From CAZOOM01 sp964460795 (lineage in GTDB: Bacteria; Omnitrophota; Omnitrophia; Omnitrophales; Aquincolibacteriaceae), in NCBI GenBank assembly GCA_964460795.1, contig CAYWRU010000006.1:1-64000 (forward strand): DNA of 64,000 nt, given 5' to 3'. This document shows, one piece after another, positions 33,919 through 42,952 of this stretch; position 1 is the stretch's first letter, and every line of letters starts with the position of its first letter. Below the pieces are notes generated by a model that was given only the letters and a program-made list of their open reading frames with translations, was not told the origin of the DNA and made no database searches. A program made the translations under genes and the position numbers.

Positions 33919-36375
33919 ATGAAAAAACTTTTAAAGCGACTTTTTATCATGGCCGCTTGCTGCCTGGGGCAAGGTGCAGCTTGGGCCAGCGAAGCAGATC
34001 TGAAGATCCCTGATCTCCACGAAGGCCACTTCAATTTATTTGGCGGATTTTCCGGCTTCCAGATCCTGCTTTATGGGGCCATGGTGATTCTTGGAACCGT
34101 CGGCCTGTCGCTTTACCAATTTATGAAGATCAGGGCGCTTCCGTCTCATAAATCCATGCTTGATATTGCGGAAACGATCTTCCAAACTTGCCAGACCTAC
34201 CTCAAACAGCAGGTCAAGTTTCTAGCAATTCTCTTTGCTGTTATCGCCTGTGCAATGAGTTATTACTTCATGGGACTTCAGCATGAATCTGCAAAGACTT
34301 TGGGCATGGTTCTGTTCTTCTCAATCGTTGGTATGGCTGGATCGACGCTCGTTGCCTATTATGGAATTCGCGTCAATACCTACGCTAATGCTCGAACTGC
34401 TTTTGCCTCTCTGCGCGGCATTCCCTGGGAAGTGGTCAATATTCCTTTACGCGCCGGAATGTCGGTAGGGCTTTTCTTGATCTCCATTGAGCTGGTTATG
34501 ATGGTAATCATCCTTCTTTTTGTGCCGCGAAACATTGTTGGCTACTGTTTCCTTGGTTTTGCCATCGGAGAATCCTTGGCAGCAAGTGCGCTTCGAATTG
34601 CAGGCGGCATCTTTACTAAGATCGCAGACATTGGTTCCGACCTCATGAAGATTGTCTTCAAAGTCAAAGAGGATGATCCCCGTAATCCGGGTGTTATTGC
34701 TGATTGCGCGGGCGATAATGCCGGTGACTCGGTAGGACCGACGGCCGATGGTTTTGAGACCTATGGCGTCACAGGAGTGGCGCTTATTTCGTTTATCACG
34801 CTTGCTGTAAAAGACCCAACCCTTCAGGCGAAACTTATTGTCTGGATCTTTGCTATGCGCTTTCTGATGGACTTCATGTCAGGGGTTTCGTACTTCATCA
34901 ACAAGGCTATCTCAGAGCCTAAATACAAGAACTTGAAGGAGTTTAATTTTGAAGAGCCGCTGACACGTTTGATCACGATTGCCACGGCACTCTGCATTAC
35001 CACTTCTTACGGAATGTCGTATCTGCTTGTGGGAGATCTTCCTGATCCTACGCTGTGGTGGAAGCTTGCATCAATCATTGCCTGTGGAACACTCGCAGCC
35101 TTTCTCATTCCGGAATTTACCAAGATCTTTACTTCTTCTCATTCCAAACATGTTCATGAAATTGTGACAGCTTCGCGCGAAGGCGGCGCGTCCCTGACGA
35201 TTCTCTCAGGCCTAGTGGCAGGCAACTTTTCCGCGTTCTGGAAGGGTATTCTCATTGCTGGCTTGATGTTCGCGGCCTATCTTATCTCTGGAATGGGACT
35301 TCAACACATTATGCCCCACGCATCCGTATTTGCTTTTGGTCTGGTGGCTTACGGCTTTCTATGCATGGGGCCAGTGAATATCGCCGTGGATTCCTACGGT
35401 CCGGTGACGGATAACGCTCAATCGATTTTTGAGTTAGCTCAGACCGAATCGATTCCTGGAATCGAAAAGGAGATTGAAAAAGATTTTGGTTTCAAACCTG
35501 ACTTTAAAATGGGCAAACACTACCTTGAGGCCAATGACTCGGCAGGGAACACTTTCAAGGCTACGGCCAAGCCCGTTCTCATTGGAACCGCGGTTGCCGG
35601 AGCCACGACTATGATTTTCTCGATCATCCTGCTGCTTCAGGAGCATCTCCATGCTACCGCCGTTGTGAATGCAATGGGTGGATTGGTTCCGGAAAATATT
35701 GGAGAGATCCTGCTGCACGAAAAACTTTCCCTCACGGCTGCACCGGTCTTGCTTGGATTTATCTCAGGCGGGGCAGTGATCTACTGGTTCTGCGGCGCTT
35801 CGATTCAAGCCGTGACCACGGGAGCTTATTCGGCGGTTGAGTACATCAAGAAAAACTTGGATCTCAATAAAAAGGAAGCTCAGCGCGAGGATTCCATCAA
35901 AGTGGTGCAGATCTGCACCGAATATGCCCAAAAGGGGATGTGGAATATTTTCCTCGGGTTGCTTACGTTGACACTCGCCTTTGCCCTTTTTGATCCGTAT
36001 TTCTTTATTGCGTATCTTTTGGCCATCGCAGTCTTTGGGCTTTTTCAAGCGATGTATATGGCGAACGCTGGCGGCGCCTGGGATAATGCGAAGAAGCTTG
36101 TTGAAGTTGATCTTGGAGAGAAAAACACACCGGTTCATGCTGCAACCGTTATTGGCGACACGGTGGGGGATCCTTTCAAGGATACTACCTCGGTGTCTCT
36201 CAATCCGATCATCAAGTTCTCGACGCTCTTTGGCATGCTTGCTGTTGAGATTGCAATTAAGATGAATCCGGCGACGACCCGCATCGCTGGGGCTGTTTTC
36301 TTCATGGCCGGGCTGTTCTTTGTTTGGAAATCCTTTTACAAAATGCGGATTCCGGCAAAAGCTGTCGAAGTCTGA
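33919..36375 (+). CDS. hppA: Membrane-bound ion-pumping pyrophosphatase
   Basis: 818 residues with an N-terminal signal-like helix (FIMAACCLGQGAAWAS) and about 16 further membrane helices. PPi-site motifs: IADCAGDNAGDSVGPTADGFE (about 255-275) and GDTVGDPFKDTTSVSLN (about 750-765). The cation determinant reads GNTFKAT, with Lys where K+-dependent enzymes have Ala, which predicts the K+-independent class. That class pumps H+, but the DCAGDNAGDSVG spelling is unusual and could mark a special subfamily. It recovers energy from PPi, typical of energy-limited anaerobes. GGAGG lies 5 bases before the ATG. A strong terminator follows. Confidence 0.92.
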   Translation: MKKLLKRLFIMAACCLGQGAAWASEADLKIPDLHEGHFNLFGGFSGFQILLYGAMVILGTVGLSLYQFMKIRALPSHKSMLDIAETIFQTCQTYLKQQVKFLAILFAVIACAMSYYFMGLQHESAKTLGMVLFFSIVGMAGSTLVAYYGIRVNTYANARTAFASLRGIPWEVVNIPLRAGMSVGLFLISIELVMMVIILLFVPRNIVGYCFLGFAIGESLAASALRIAGGIFTKIADIGSDLMKIVFKVKEDDPRNPGVIADCAGDNAGDSVGPTADGFETYGVTGVALISFITLAVKDPTLQAKLIVWIFAMRFLMDFMSGVSYFINKAISEPKYKNLKEFNFEEPLTRLITIATALCITTSYGMSYLLVGDLPDPTLWWKLASIIACGTLAAFLIPEFTKIFTSSHSKHVHEIVTASREGGASLTILSGLVAGNFSAFWKGILIAGLMFAAYLISGMGLQHIMPHASVFAFGLVAYGFLCMGPVNIAVDSYGPVTDNAQSIFELAQTESIPGIEKEIEKDFGFKPDFKMGKHYLEANDSAGNTFKATAKPVLIGTAVAGATTMIFSIILLLQEHLHATAVVNAMGGLVPENIGEILLHEKLSLTAAPVLLGFISGGAVIYWFCGASIQAVTTGAYSAVEYIKKNLDLNKKEAQREDSIKVVQICTEYAQKGMWNIFLGLLTLTLAFALFDPYFFIAYLLAIAVFGLFQAMYMANAGGAWDNAKKLVEVDLGEKNTPVHAATVIGDTVGDPFKDTTSVSLNPIIKFSTLFGMLAVEIAIKMNPATTRIAGAVFFMAGLFFVWKSFYKMRIPAKAVEV

Positions 36376-36386
36376 TCTTTGAATCG

Positions 36387-36419
36387 AAACCAAAAGGTGC
36401 TTGCCGCCTTTTGGTTTTT
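36387..36419 (+). terminator. Intrinsic terminator after the pyrophosphatase gene
   Basis: An 11-bp perfect stem (36387-36397 with 36407-36417, core CCAAAAGG) encloses a 9-nt loop and is followed by T residues. It begins 12 bp after the stop codon. Confidence 0.85.
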
Positions 36420-36447
36420 CGATTTATCAAATTGTTGCCGATTCTAA

Positions 36448-37137
36448 ATGGTTGAATGCAAGGATATTGTGATTACTTCGAGCGATAATTTGGTTAGGAA
36501 GGTCTCCTTTCGTATTGACCGCCGAGTTTGGAAGGGGGCCCTTCTTCTTGGAATCTTAGCCTTGGCCTTGACGGCGTTTTCTTCCCGCCTATGGAGTGAA
36601 GTAGCTTGGATATTCTTTGCCATGCACTTTTGTTTTTTTCGAGAACCGGGTTTTAAAATCACGCTTTCGAAACATCCGGTTTCACCGGCTTATGGAACCA
36701 TCTCTGATATCAAAGTGGTTCAGGAGTCAAGATATCTTCAGGAATCGGCGATACGGATTGGAATCTCGCTCTCTCTCTTTGTTCCTCATGTCCAAATGGT
36801 TCCCTGTTCCGGAGTGGTGGAGTTTCAGGAATACCTTCCGGGCACATTTAAGAATGCCTTAAAGCCGGTTGAAGCCCAAACAAATGAGTCCAATTGGGTT
36901 GGCTTTCGTGCTGAAGGAAATAAGGTGATGGTGCGTCAAATGGCGGGAGTGCTGGCGCGGAAAATATATTCGGATGTCTCGCTTAATCAGCGGGTGATTC
37001 AGGGGTCTAAGCTGGGCGTCATTTGTTACGGGTCACGCGTGGAATGTTTTCTTCCGGAAAAGAACTTTAAGGCTTGGGTGAAGGTGGGCGATGTATTAAG
37101 AGGTGGTCAAACCCCTTTGGGAGAATGGATTTCATGA
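36448..37137 (+). CDS. psd: Phosphatidylserine decarboxylase (short, Psd-type)
   Basis: 229 residues. Two N-terminal hydrophobic stretches (GALLLGILALALTAFS, VAWIFFAMHFCFF) are followed by FREPG, SPAYGTI, GISLSLFVPHVQMVP and the C-terminal YGSRVECFLP, whose Gly-Ser is the self-cleavage site that yields the pyruvoyl cofactor. It converts phosphatidylserine to phosphatidylethanolamine. The start has no clear ribosome-binding site. It overlaps pssA by 4 bp, giving a compact PE-synthesis pair. Confidence 0.9.
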   Translation: MVECKDIVITSSDNLVRKVSFRIDRRVWKGALLLGILALALTAFSSRLWSEVAWIFFAMHFCFFREPGFKITLSKHPVSPAYGTISDIKVVQESRYLQESAIRIGISLSLFVPHVQMVPCSGVVEFQEYLPGTFKNALKPVEAQTNESNWVGFRAEGNKVMVRQMAGVLARKIYSDVSLNQRVIQGSKLGVICYGSRVECFLPEKNFKAWVKVGDVLRGGQTPLGEWIS

Positions 37138-37856
37138 AAAAATCGGTTTTTCCGAATGCCCTAACTTTGATGAATCTTTTTTGCGGCTTCGTCGCAATTT
37201 ATCGAATGACGGAGCAACGGTTTGAAGAAGCGGTCTGGCTTTTGGCTCTTGCCCTCATTTTTGACTCTTTAGATGGAAATGTGGCGCGTATTTTTAAAGT
37301 CTCGAGTGAGCTCGGAAAAGAATTGGATTCTCTCGGCGATATTGTTTCCTTTGTCGTAGCACCTTCGCTTTATATTCTAACCAGCTGGAATTATCCGCTC
37401 CATGCCTGGATGATGTTGATTATTTTTGCCTACCTGGGGGCCGGGACAGTACGCTTGGCTACTTTCAATATTAATACGGTTCCTGTGGTGCATGGATTTT
37501 TTTCAGGACTTCCCACACCCGCCAGTTCGGTTTTGGCCGTGATGCTTGCCAGCGGACTTCAGCAGACCGGGTGGCTGACGCACGCTTGGGTTCGTGGGGT
37601 GTACTATCTTTTGCTTTTAGGTTTGGCGGTCTTAATGTCGAGCCGCTTGCCCTATCCAAAAATTACGGTAGCAAGATTCCGGCAATGGTGGGGTATTCCG
37701 GCTGTGACTGCCCCTTTGTTTCTTTTTGTCTATCACTATGGAAATCCTCAGCTGGCGATTTCCGTGGCCTTTCTCATTTATGTTCTTTCAGGATTATTCA
37801 AACTGATCCCTTTTTCTCCTAATTCTCACATCATGGATCATCATCATGCCCGCTGA
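37134..37856 (+). CDS. pssA: CDP-diacylglycerol-serine O-phosphatidyltransferase
   Basis: 240 residues from the ATG that overlaps the psd stop (ATGA); ATG 37125 is an alternative. The CDP-alcohol phosphotransferase motif DGNVAR-x8-G-x3-D-x3-D is complete (about residues 46-70). About seven membrane helices. It makes phosphatidylserine from CDP-diacylglycerol and serine, the substrate of the Psd just upstream. Overlaps the next gene by 11 bp. Confidence 0.93.
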   Translation: MKKSVFPNALTLMNLFCGFVAIYRMTEQRFEEAVWLLALALIFDSLDGNVARIFKVSSELGKELDSLGDIVSFVVAPSLYILTSWNYPLHAWMMLIIFAYLGAGTVRLATFNINTVPVVHGFFSGLPTPASSVLAVMLASGLQQTGWLTHAWVRGVYYLLLLGLAVLMSSRLPYPKITVARFRQWWGIPAVTAPLFLFVYHYGNPQLAISVAFLIYVLSGLFKLIPFSPNSHIMDHHHAR

Positions 37857-38466
37857 GCTGCAGGCTTCTTGCATTGGATATGCCGCTGGATTTATCAGTT
37901 TCATGCTGGGTTGGCAGATCAATCTAGTGGCTATTCACCGGGGAATTGATCGCGGGCGTGTGGCGGCCTTTGCGGTAGGCATGGGCGCGGCTTTTGCGGA
38001 CATTGTTTTTCTTTTGGTCGGATTTGCGGGCCTCCATCCTTTTACCAATCATCCCGAGCTTTGGGTTCATCTCAAATGGGTCACGGTAACGACCCTGCTT
38101 TTAGTCGCGACGCGGACTTTTTTTAGAAAAAAGAAACGTGATCCGATGCAGAGCGGCAAGAAAAATCCTGCTAAAAATATGCTGCTTGGTTTTATTATCG
38201 TGATTTCTAATCCGCTTGTTTTCTTATTGTGGCTTGCAGTGTTATCATTTTTGGTTTCTCATTTTGCATCGGCCAGGATTCTCCAAAACCGGTGGATTTT
38301 TATGTCCAGCTTTGTGACGGGAGCGGCCGTTTGGTTTTTCTTTATTTGTTTTTGGGTGCTTTCCCATGCCCGAAAATGGAATGAAGAAAGACTTCATCTC
38401 CTCTCGCGGATCACAGCGGTGCTTATTGCGCTTGCAGCCCTAGCGCTTGTCTTCACGAAGATTTAA
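37846..38466 (+). CDS. LysE-family amino-acid exporter-like protein
   Basis: 206 residues with about six hydrophobic helices. The opening GYAAGFISFMLGWQINLVAIHRGIDRGRVAAFAVGMGAAFADIVF matches the LysE/RhtB fold (first helix, short basic loop, then GxxxAD). A basic cytoplasmic loop (RKKKRDPMQSGKKNPAKN) lies in the middle, then NPLVFLLWLAV. It probably exports an amino acid or similar solute. It overlaps pssA and converges on the OsmC gene, their stops being adjacent. Confidence 0.8.
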   Translation: MPAELQASCIGYAAGFISFMLGWQINLVAIHRGIDRGRVAAFAVGMGAAFADIVFLLVGFAGLHPFTNHPELWVHLKWVTVTTLLLVATRTFFRKKKRDPMQSGKKNPAKNMLLGFIIVISNPLVFLLWLAVLSFLVSHFASARILQNRWIFMSSFVTGAAVWFFFICFWVLSHARKWNEERLHLLSRITAVLIALAALALVFTKI

Positions 38467-38904
38467 TCAACTAGGGGTTCGGTTTGGGGCGGAATTCTCA
38501 GGATAAATAAACCGAACGGGTATTTCTACTTCGGATTTTAAACTGGCATGAACCGGACAGGTCATTGCGGTTCTCTCCAATAAAGTTTTCTCGGAATCGC
38601 TTAATCCTGAAGGCATGTGAAGCACTACTTCCAGCTTTCCGATCCTCCGAGCTGGGGATTGAATCATCTCTTTGCTCACTCCAGCCGTGAGTCCTGCTAA
38701 ATTAATTTTTTTTCGCTCTGCCACTAAGGCCATCACCGTGATCATGCAAGCGCCGAGCGCTGCTCCGACAAGGTCTGTGGGGGAAAAGGATGCGCCTTGA
38801 CCGCCATTATCCAGCGGCGCATCAGTGGTGATAGATGTTCCCGATGGTCCATGCGTAACTTTGCAGTGCAGGCTGCCTTCGTATTGAATGCTCATATTGA
38901 CCAT
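38467..38904 (-). CDS. OsmC-family peroxide-detoxifying protein
   Basis: 145 residues. GGAGG lies 6 bases before the chosen ATG; the frame extends 21 residues upstream without a better start. Two redox cysteines sit in ALGACMITVMAL and MTCPVHASL, the OsmC pair that reduces organic hydroperoxides. The N-terminal antiparallel-sheet region and SPTDLVGAALG are typical of the family. The gene sits directly downstream of the glycosyltransferase gene on the same strand. Confidence 0.88.
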   Translation of the reverse strand: MVNMSIQYEGSLHCKVTHGPSGTSITTDAPLDNGGQGASFSPTDLVGAALGACMITVMALVAERKKINLAGLTAGVSKEMIQSPARRIGKLEVVLHMPSGLSDSEKTLLERTAMTCPVHASLKSEVEIPVRFIYPENSAPNRTPS

Positions 38905-38917
38905 AAGTACCTCCGTG

Positions 38918-40723
38918 TTATTGGATGATGTTCTTTTCGGATCCTTTGGATCGATCAATGAAAACATAGTTCAGAGTATCTGAGTGTTCAGCCTCATAGA
39001 AGAAACCAGCTTCCTTGAGCCGGAGCTCAAAAGCCTCTGCGGCTTTTTTTTGCGTAAACAGGTAGGCGACTTTGGAAAGTTGATCCACATACTGGGTATA
39101 TGCGGGATAACGATCCTGCGAATGGTAGGGAGCGATAATGATAGTTTCTTTTGTCAGGAAAGTCAGTAAATAGCTCAGCCAGTAATCGGCGTAACCTCCG
39201 CGAATGTCTTTGCTCAAAAGTTTTTGCCGTAGCGCGGCGTAGTCGCTTTGAAGTGTTTTTTGAGACGGGATCATCTTCCCAAGGTTTTGCCACTGAAGGG
39301 AAGGCCATGCCATTAAACCCAAAAGCATGAATGTGCAGACTGCACCGCGGAATTTTTTCCAAGAGGCAGCTTCAAGAGCGATCAGCCAGGCTAGAGAAAA
39401 ATAAAGAGGGGATAAATAGCGTGCAGACTCTAATTGGTTGAAGAGGCATACGGATAGAGCAAAGAAGAGATAGAGCAGAGACAAAATTCCCGGCGAAGAC
39501 TCTAGAGGACGGAGTTTGAGAACCTCTAGAATTGAAGAACGATTCCTCCAAAAAGCTCGCAACAAAATCCCCATCCACAGAAGCCCATAGAAAAAACGTG
39601 CTCCATCGCTGATCCTGAAATTGAATCCGCTACTTGATAAGCCGAGAATGGTTTCCCAAAAACTCTGGATGAGGACATAAGTGCCATGTGTTAAAAAATT
39701 CCGGGCGTAAATGATCCCTGATCCGTGGATCATTCGGTAGCCTCCGAGATCCAGAAGGGAATAGAAAATGGCCGGAGATGCTCCCAGGATGAGCCCGCCA
39801 ATCAGCGGCCCATAGGTTTTAAAAGCTGACTGTAATCGTTTCCATTGGCCGAGTAGAAAAAAAAGCACAAACACTTCTCCGCACAAGGTCCAAAGCAGGG
39901 GCTTCACTTTCTTCACCAAGAAGGGCGGATCGGGGAGATGCCAGGAAAGGTTGCCTAACGATAGCGATCCGGGGCCGAATAAAAAAGCCAAAATATTTTT
40001 TAAAATAAAAAAAAGAATCCATAAATTGATAAAAATCCCCACCCATCTTAGGAGTGGCGGGAGCGCAAAATGCCTCAAGAAAAAAATGCGTCCCAAAGTG
40101 AGTTGAGGCCGCAGGGATTTCCAAAAGTCGCTTGTAAGCAGAAGATAAAAGCCAAGCGGCACGAGCATCAATAGAAGTAATGAATTGACCCAAAAACCCA
40201 ATCCAGTAAAAAAACCAAGCAGAAAAAAATGCGTATTTGGATTTTTGTGGGTGAAGATCCGAAGCGCCAATCCTGTTACGAGAACGCCGAAGAAAAGAGT
40301 CTCTGGGTAGCCGCCTAAGGGCGTGACGCTCAGACGGGCAAGATCGAAAGAGCCTGCAGCGAGCCAGAGGTTAGCTAAAAAACTCTCTAAAAGCCCGACT
40401 GTTTTCTTCAGGAAGAAGAAATTGAGGGTGATGAAAAATATAAAAAATACGAGAGGCGCCATTTGGACTGCAATAGGGACAGACCCTATAAACTTGATAA
40501 ACAAAGCTGCGACAAAGGCTTCCAGGGACCCCATGTAGCCTTGCCCATAATAGTAAATCATCCAGTGACCTTCTAAGATATGCCGGGCCATGAGTCCGAT
40601 GACGGCATGATCGGAATTGAATAGTTCAAAGCCTCGTGAATGTAGCAAAAAGAGACGAATTCCCAAGGACAGAGAGAGGATGATTGCGAGAAGAAATAAA
40701 ATGCGTGATTTGGAGGATAGCAT
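38918..40723 (-). CDS. GT-C-type membrane glycosyltransferase (family 39-like)
   Basis: 601 residues with about 11-12 hydrophobic helices. The N-terminal loop after helix 1 holds FNSDHAVIGLMARHILEG and YGQGYMGSLEA, the acidic catalytic-loop pattern of polyprenyl-phosphate-dependent GT-C enzymes (ArnT/PMT-like). The C-terminal soluble part (about 500-601) is mixed alpha/beta. It likely transfers a sugar from a lipid carrier to a lipid or protein on the periplasmic face. Acceptor unknown. Divergent from typA. Confidence 0.75.
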   Translation of the reverse strand: MLSSKSRILFLLAIILSLSLGIRLFLLHSRGFELFNSDHAVIGLMARHILEGHWMIYYYGQGYMGSLEAFVAALFIKFIGSVPIAVQMAPLVFFIFFITLNFFFLKKTVGLLESFLANLWLAAGSFDLARLSVTPLGGYPETLFFGVLVTGLALRIFTHKNPNTHFFLLGFFTGLGFWVNSLLLLMLVPLGFYLLLTSDFWKSLRPQLTLGRIFFLRHFALPPLLRWVGIFINLWILFFILKNILAFLFGPGSLSLGNLSWHLPDPPFLVKKVKPLLWTLCGEVFVLFFLLGQWKRLQSAFKTYGPLIGGLILGASPAIFYSLLDLGGYRMIHGSGIIYARNFLTHGTYVLIQSFWETILGLSSSGFNFRISDGARFFYGLLWMGILLRAFWRNRSSILEVLKLRPLESSPGILSLLYLFFALSVCLFNQLESARYLSPLYFSLAWLIALEAASWKKFRGAVCTFMLLGLMAWPSLQWQNLGKMIPSQKTLQSDYAALRQKLLSKDIRGGYADYWLSYLLTFLTKETIIIAPYHSQDRYPAYTQYVDQLSKVAYLFTQKKAAEAFELRLKEAGFFYEAEHSDTLNYVFIDRSKGSEKNIIQ

Positions 40724-40793
40724 AGGGATTTAGTTTGAGAAAGTTTAAGGCCAATACAAGAATCTTCCAAGAAAAAATAATTGCAGGAGTTGT

Positions 40794-40821
40794 TTGCCCT
40801 TCGGGTTTTATTTGATACAAT
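40794..40821 (+). promoter_or_regulatory. Promoter of typA
   Basis: TTGCCC (40794-40799), 16-bp spacer, TACAAT (40816-40821). The typA ATG is at 40830, so the predicted start is within a base or two of the ATG, and there is no ribosome-binding site. A leaderless message is likely. Confidence 0.5.
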
Positions 40822-40829
40822 GCCCGGCT

Positions 40830-42668
40830 ATGTCACTCACAAAACGACGTAAAGATATCCGGAACATTGCCATTGTCGCGCATGTCGATCATGGCAAGAC
40901 TACCCTGGTCGATTCTCTCCTCAAACTGACGGACGCGTACAAGTTTGCCGAGGGTGAGACCACTATCATGGATTCGAATCCGCTTGAAAAAGAGCGGGGG
41001 ATCACCATCTTTTCCAAGAATGCTTCCTTCCGGTATAAGGACACAACCATCAATATCGTCGATACGCCTGGCCATGCCGACTTCGGCAGCGAAGTGGAGC
41101 GTATTTTGAAGATGGTGGACGGTGTGCTGCTTTTGGTGGATGCCATTGACGGTCCCATGCCCCAGACCAAGTTTGTGCTTAGAAAGTCCCTGGAACTGCA
41201 TCTGAAGCCTATTGTGGTCATTAATAAGATTGACCGCCCGAACGCCAGGCCCCATGCAGTGGCTGATATGACCTTTGATCTTTTTTGTGAGCTGAATGCC
41301 TCGGATGAACAGCTTGATTTCCCCATTGTTTATGCCTCGGGCCGCGATGGCTATGCCAAGATTGATATGGAAGATCCGGGGACTGACATGAAGCCGCTTC
41401 TGGATACCATTCTTCACCGAGTTCTTCCGCCGGTTGCAGATATTGATCTTTCTTTTCAAATGCTCGTGACCATGCTGGATTACGATTCCTTTGTAGGGCA
41501 GATTTCAACGGGACGAATTTTTCGAGGTACCGTGACGGTGGGAGATACGGTTTCCTGCGTGAAGCGGGACGGCAGTATTGAAAAAGGTCGCGTGACTAAA
41601 ATTCTAAAATACCTAGGACTCAAGCGCGTTGCCGTGGATAAAGCTGAGGCTGGAGATATTGTTTCGATTGCAGGGATTGATAATGTGAAGGTAGGCGAAA
41701 CGCTCGCCGCTCCTGATAATCCCGAGGCCCTGCCCTTGCTTAAAATCGATGAACCTACGATTTCCATGTATTTTTCTCATAATACCAGCCCCCTTTGTGG
41801 AAAAGATGGCGGAAAATTTCTTACGTCCCGTCATATGCGGGAGCGCCTTGAGCATGAAGCCATGATCAATGTGGGATTTAAAATTGAAGAAGTCGAAGGC
41901 GGAGACCGGTTCAAAGTTTCCGGACGCGGAGAACTTCATTTGGCGATTCTTATTGAGACTATGCGCCGGGAAGGATACGAGCTCGAGGTTTCGCCTCCAG
42001 AAGTGATCTTTAAGGACATCAACGGCGAGAAATGTGAGCCCGTGGAGGAAGTGACGATTGAGGTCGATCCGGGTTATCAAGGCGTGGTTATGCAGGCCTT
42101 GGGAGCGCGAAAGGCCGAAGTCCGGAGCATGCAGACCAGTCTGGTGGGGACTATGCGTATGGAATTTTTAATTGCCTCGCGCGCTCTCATCGGATTTCGA
42201 AGCGAATTTTTGATGATGACTCGCGGGACCGGTATGATGTATCAGAATTTTTATGAGTATCAGCCGTTTAAGGGAGAAATGCCCAAGCGTGATAGCGGTG
42301 TCTTGATTTCTCAGAATGATGGCACCGCGGTGGCTTATGCACTTTGGGGGCTGCAAGAGCGCGGCGAAATTTTTGTAAAACACGGCGATGTCATTTATAC
42401 CGGAATGATTGTGGGAGTAAACAATAAAGGCCATGATCTTGTCGTCAATGCCAACCGGGAAAAGAAATTATCCAATATGCGTTCCTCGGGTTCGGATGAA
42501 GCGATTCAGCTGGTGCCGCCGAGAGAAATGACGCTTGAATTTGCACTCGATTTTATTGAACCGGATGAGCTGGTTGAAATCACGCCCAAGAATATCCGCC
42601 TTCGTAAGATGATCCTGGATGAAAATGAGCGTAAACGCAGCGCTCTGGGACGCACCCGCGCTTTTTGA
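40830..42668 (+). CDS. typA: Ribosome-associated GTPase TypA/BipA
   Basis: 612 residues. GTPase motifs AHVDHGKTT, RGITIFSKN, DTPGHADFG and NKIDRP occur in order, then EF-G-like domains II, III and V and a TypA-specific C-terminal domain (KKLSNMRSSGSDEAIQLVPP, ALDFIEPDELVEITPK). It assists 50S assembly and stress adaptation. The frame extends 12 residues upstream of the chosen ATG, but family N-termini begin at the chosen site. Confidence 0.97.
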   Translation: MSLTKRRKDIRNIAIVAHVDHGKTTLVDSLLKLTDAYKFAEGETTIMDSNPLEKERGITIFSKNASFRYKDTTINIVDTPGHADFGSEVERILKMVDGVLLLVDAIDGPMPQTKFVLRKSLELHLKPIVVINKIDRPNARPHAVADMTFDLFCELNASDEQLDFPIVYASGRDGYAKIDMEDPGTDMKPLLDTILHRVLPPVADIDLSFQMLVTMLDYDSFVGQISTGRIFRGTVTVGDTVSCVKRDGSIEKGRVTKILKYLGLKRVAVDKAEAGDIVSIAGIDNVKVGETLAAPDNPEALPLLKIDEPTISMYFSHNTSPLCGKDGGKFLTSRHMRERLEHEAMINVGFKIEEVEGGDRFKVSGRGELHLAILIETMRREGYELEVSPPEVIFKDINGEKCEPVEEVTIEVDPGYQGVVMQALGARKAEVRSMQTSLVGTMRMEFLIASRALIGFRSEFLMMTRGTGMMYQNFYEYQPFKGEMPKRDSGVLISQNDGTAVAYALWGLQERGEIFVKHGDVIYTGMIVGVNNKGHDLVVNANREKKLSNMRSSGSDEAIQLVPPREMTLEFALDFIEPDELVEITPKNIRLRKMILDENERKRSALGRTRAF

Positions 42669-42674
42669 GGTCTT

Positions 42675-42950
42675 ATGGAAATCTGGCAGAAAATTGGGGC
42701 ACTTGCCGCATTTCTCCTTCCTCTCTTTAATATTCCCATGATTGTCCGAATTCTTCGACGGCGATCTTCCTCAGATTATAGTTTGGTGTGGGCGATCGGC
42801 GTCTGGACTTGCTGCGCCCTCATGGCTCCGGCTGGATTCGCCTCCTCCGATATGGCCTATAAACTCCTCAATATTATGAATATGATCTTCTTTACGGCCG
42901 CTGCACTTTGCGTGATCTGGTTTTATAAATCAAAACCGCGAGAAGATTGA
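42675..42950 (+). CDS. Small three-helix membrane protein (SemiSWEET/PQ-loop-like)
   Basis: 91 residues, three hydrophobic helices. The first (IGALAAFLLPLFNIPMIVRILRRRSSSDYSLVWAIG) ends in an Arg-rich turn followed by S-D-Y-S, recalling the PQ-loop sugar transporters, although the Pro-Gln itself is replaced. GAGGT lies upstream. It lies between typA and a carboxypeptidase gene; function uncertain. Confidence 0.55.
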   Translation: MEIWQKIGALAAFLLPLFNIPMIVRILRRRSSSDYSLVWAIGVWTCCALMAPAGFASSDMAYKLLNIMNMIFFTAAALCVIWFYKSKPRED

Positions 42951-42952
42951 CC

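Noticed and set aside
35764..36393. 209-codon open frame opposite the pyrophosphatase gene
   Set aside because: Antisense to conserved mPPase motifs, with no family pattern of its own.
40833..42080. Several 95-208-codon frames opposite typA
   Set aside because: All are mirror frames of a highly conserved GTPase gene.
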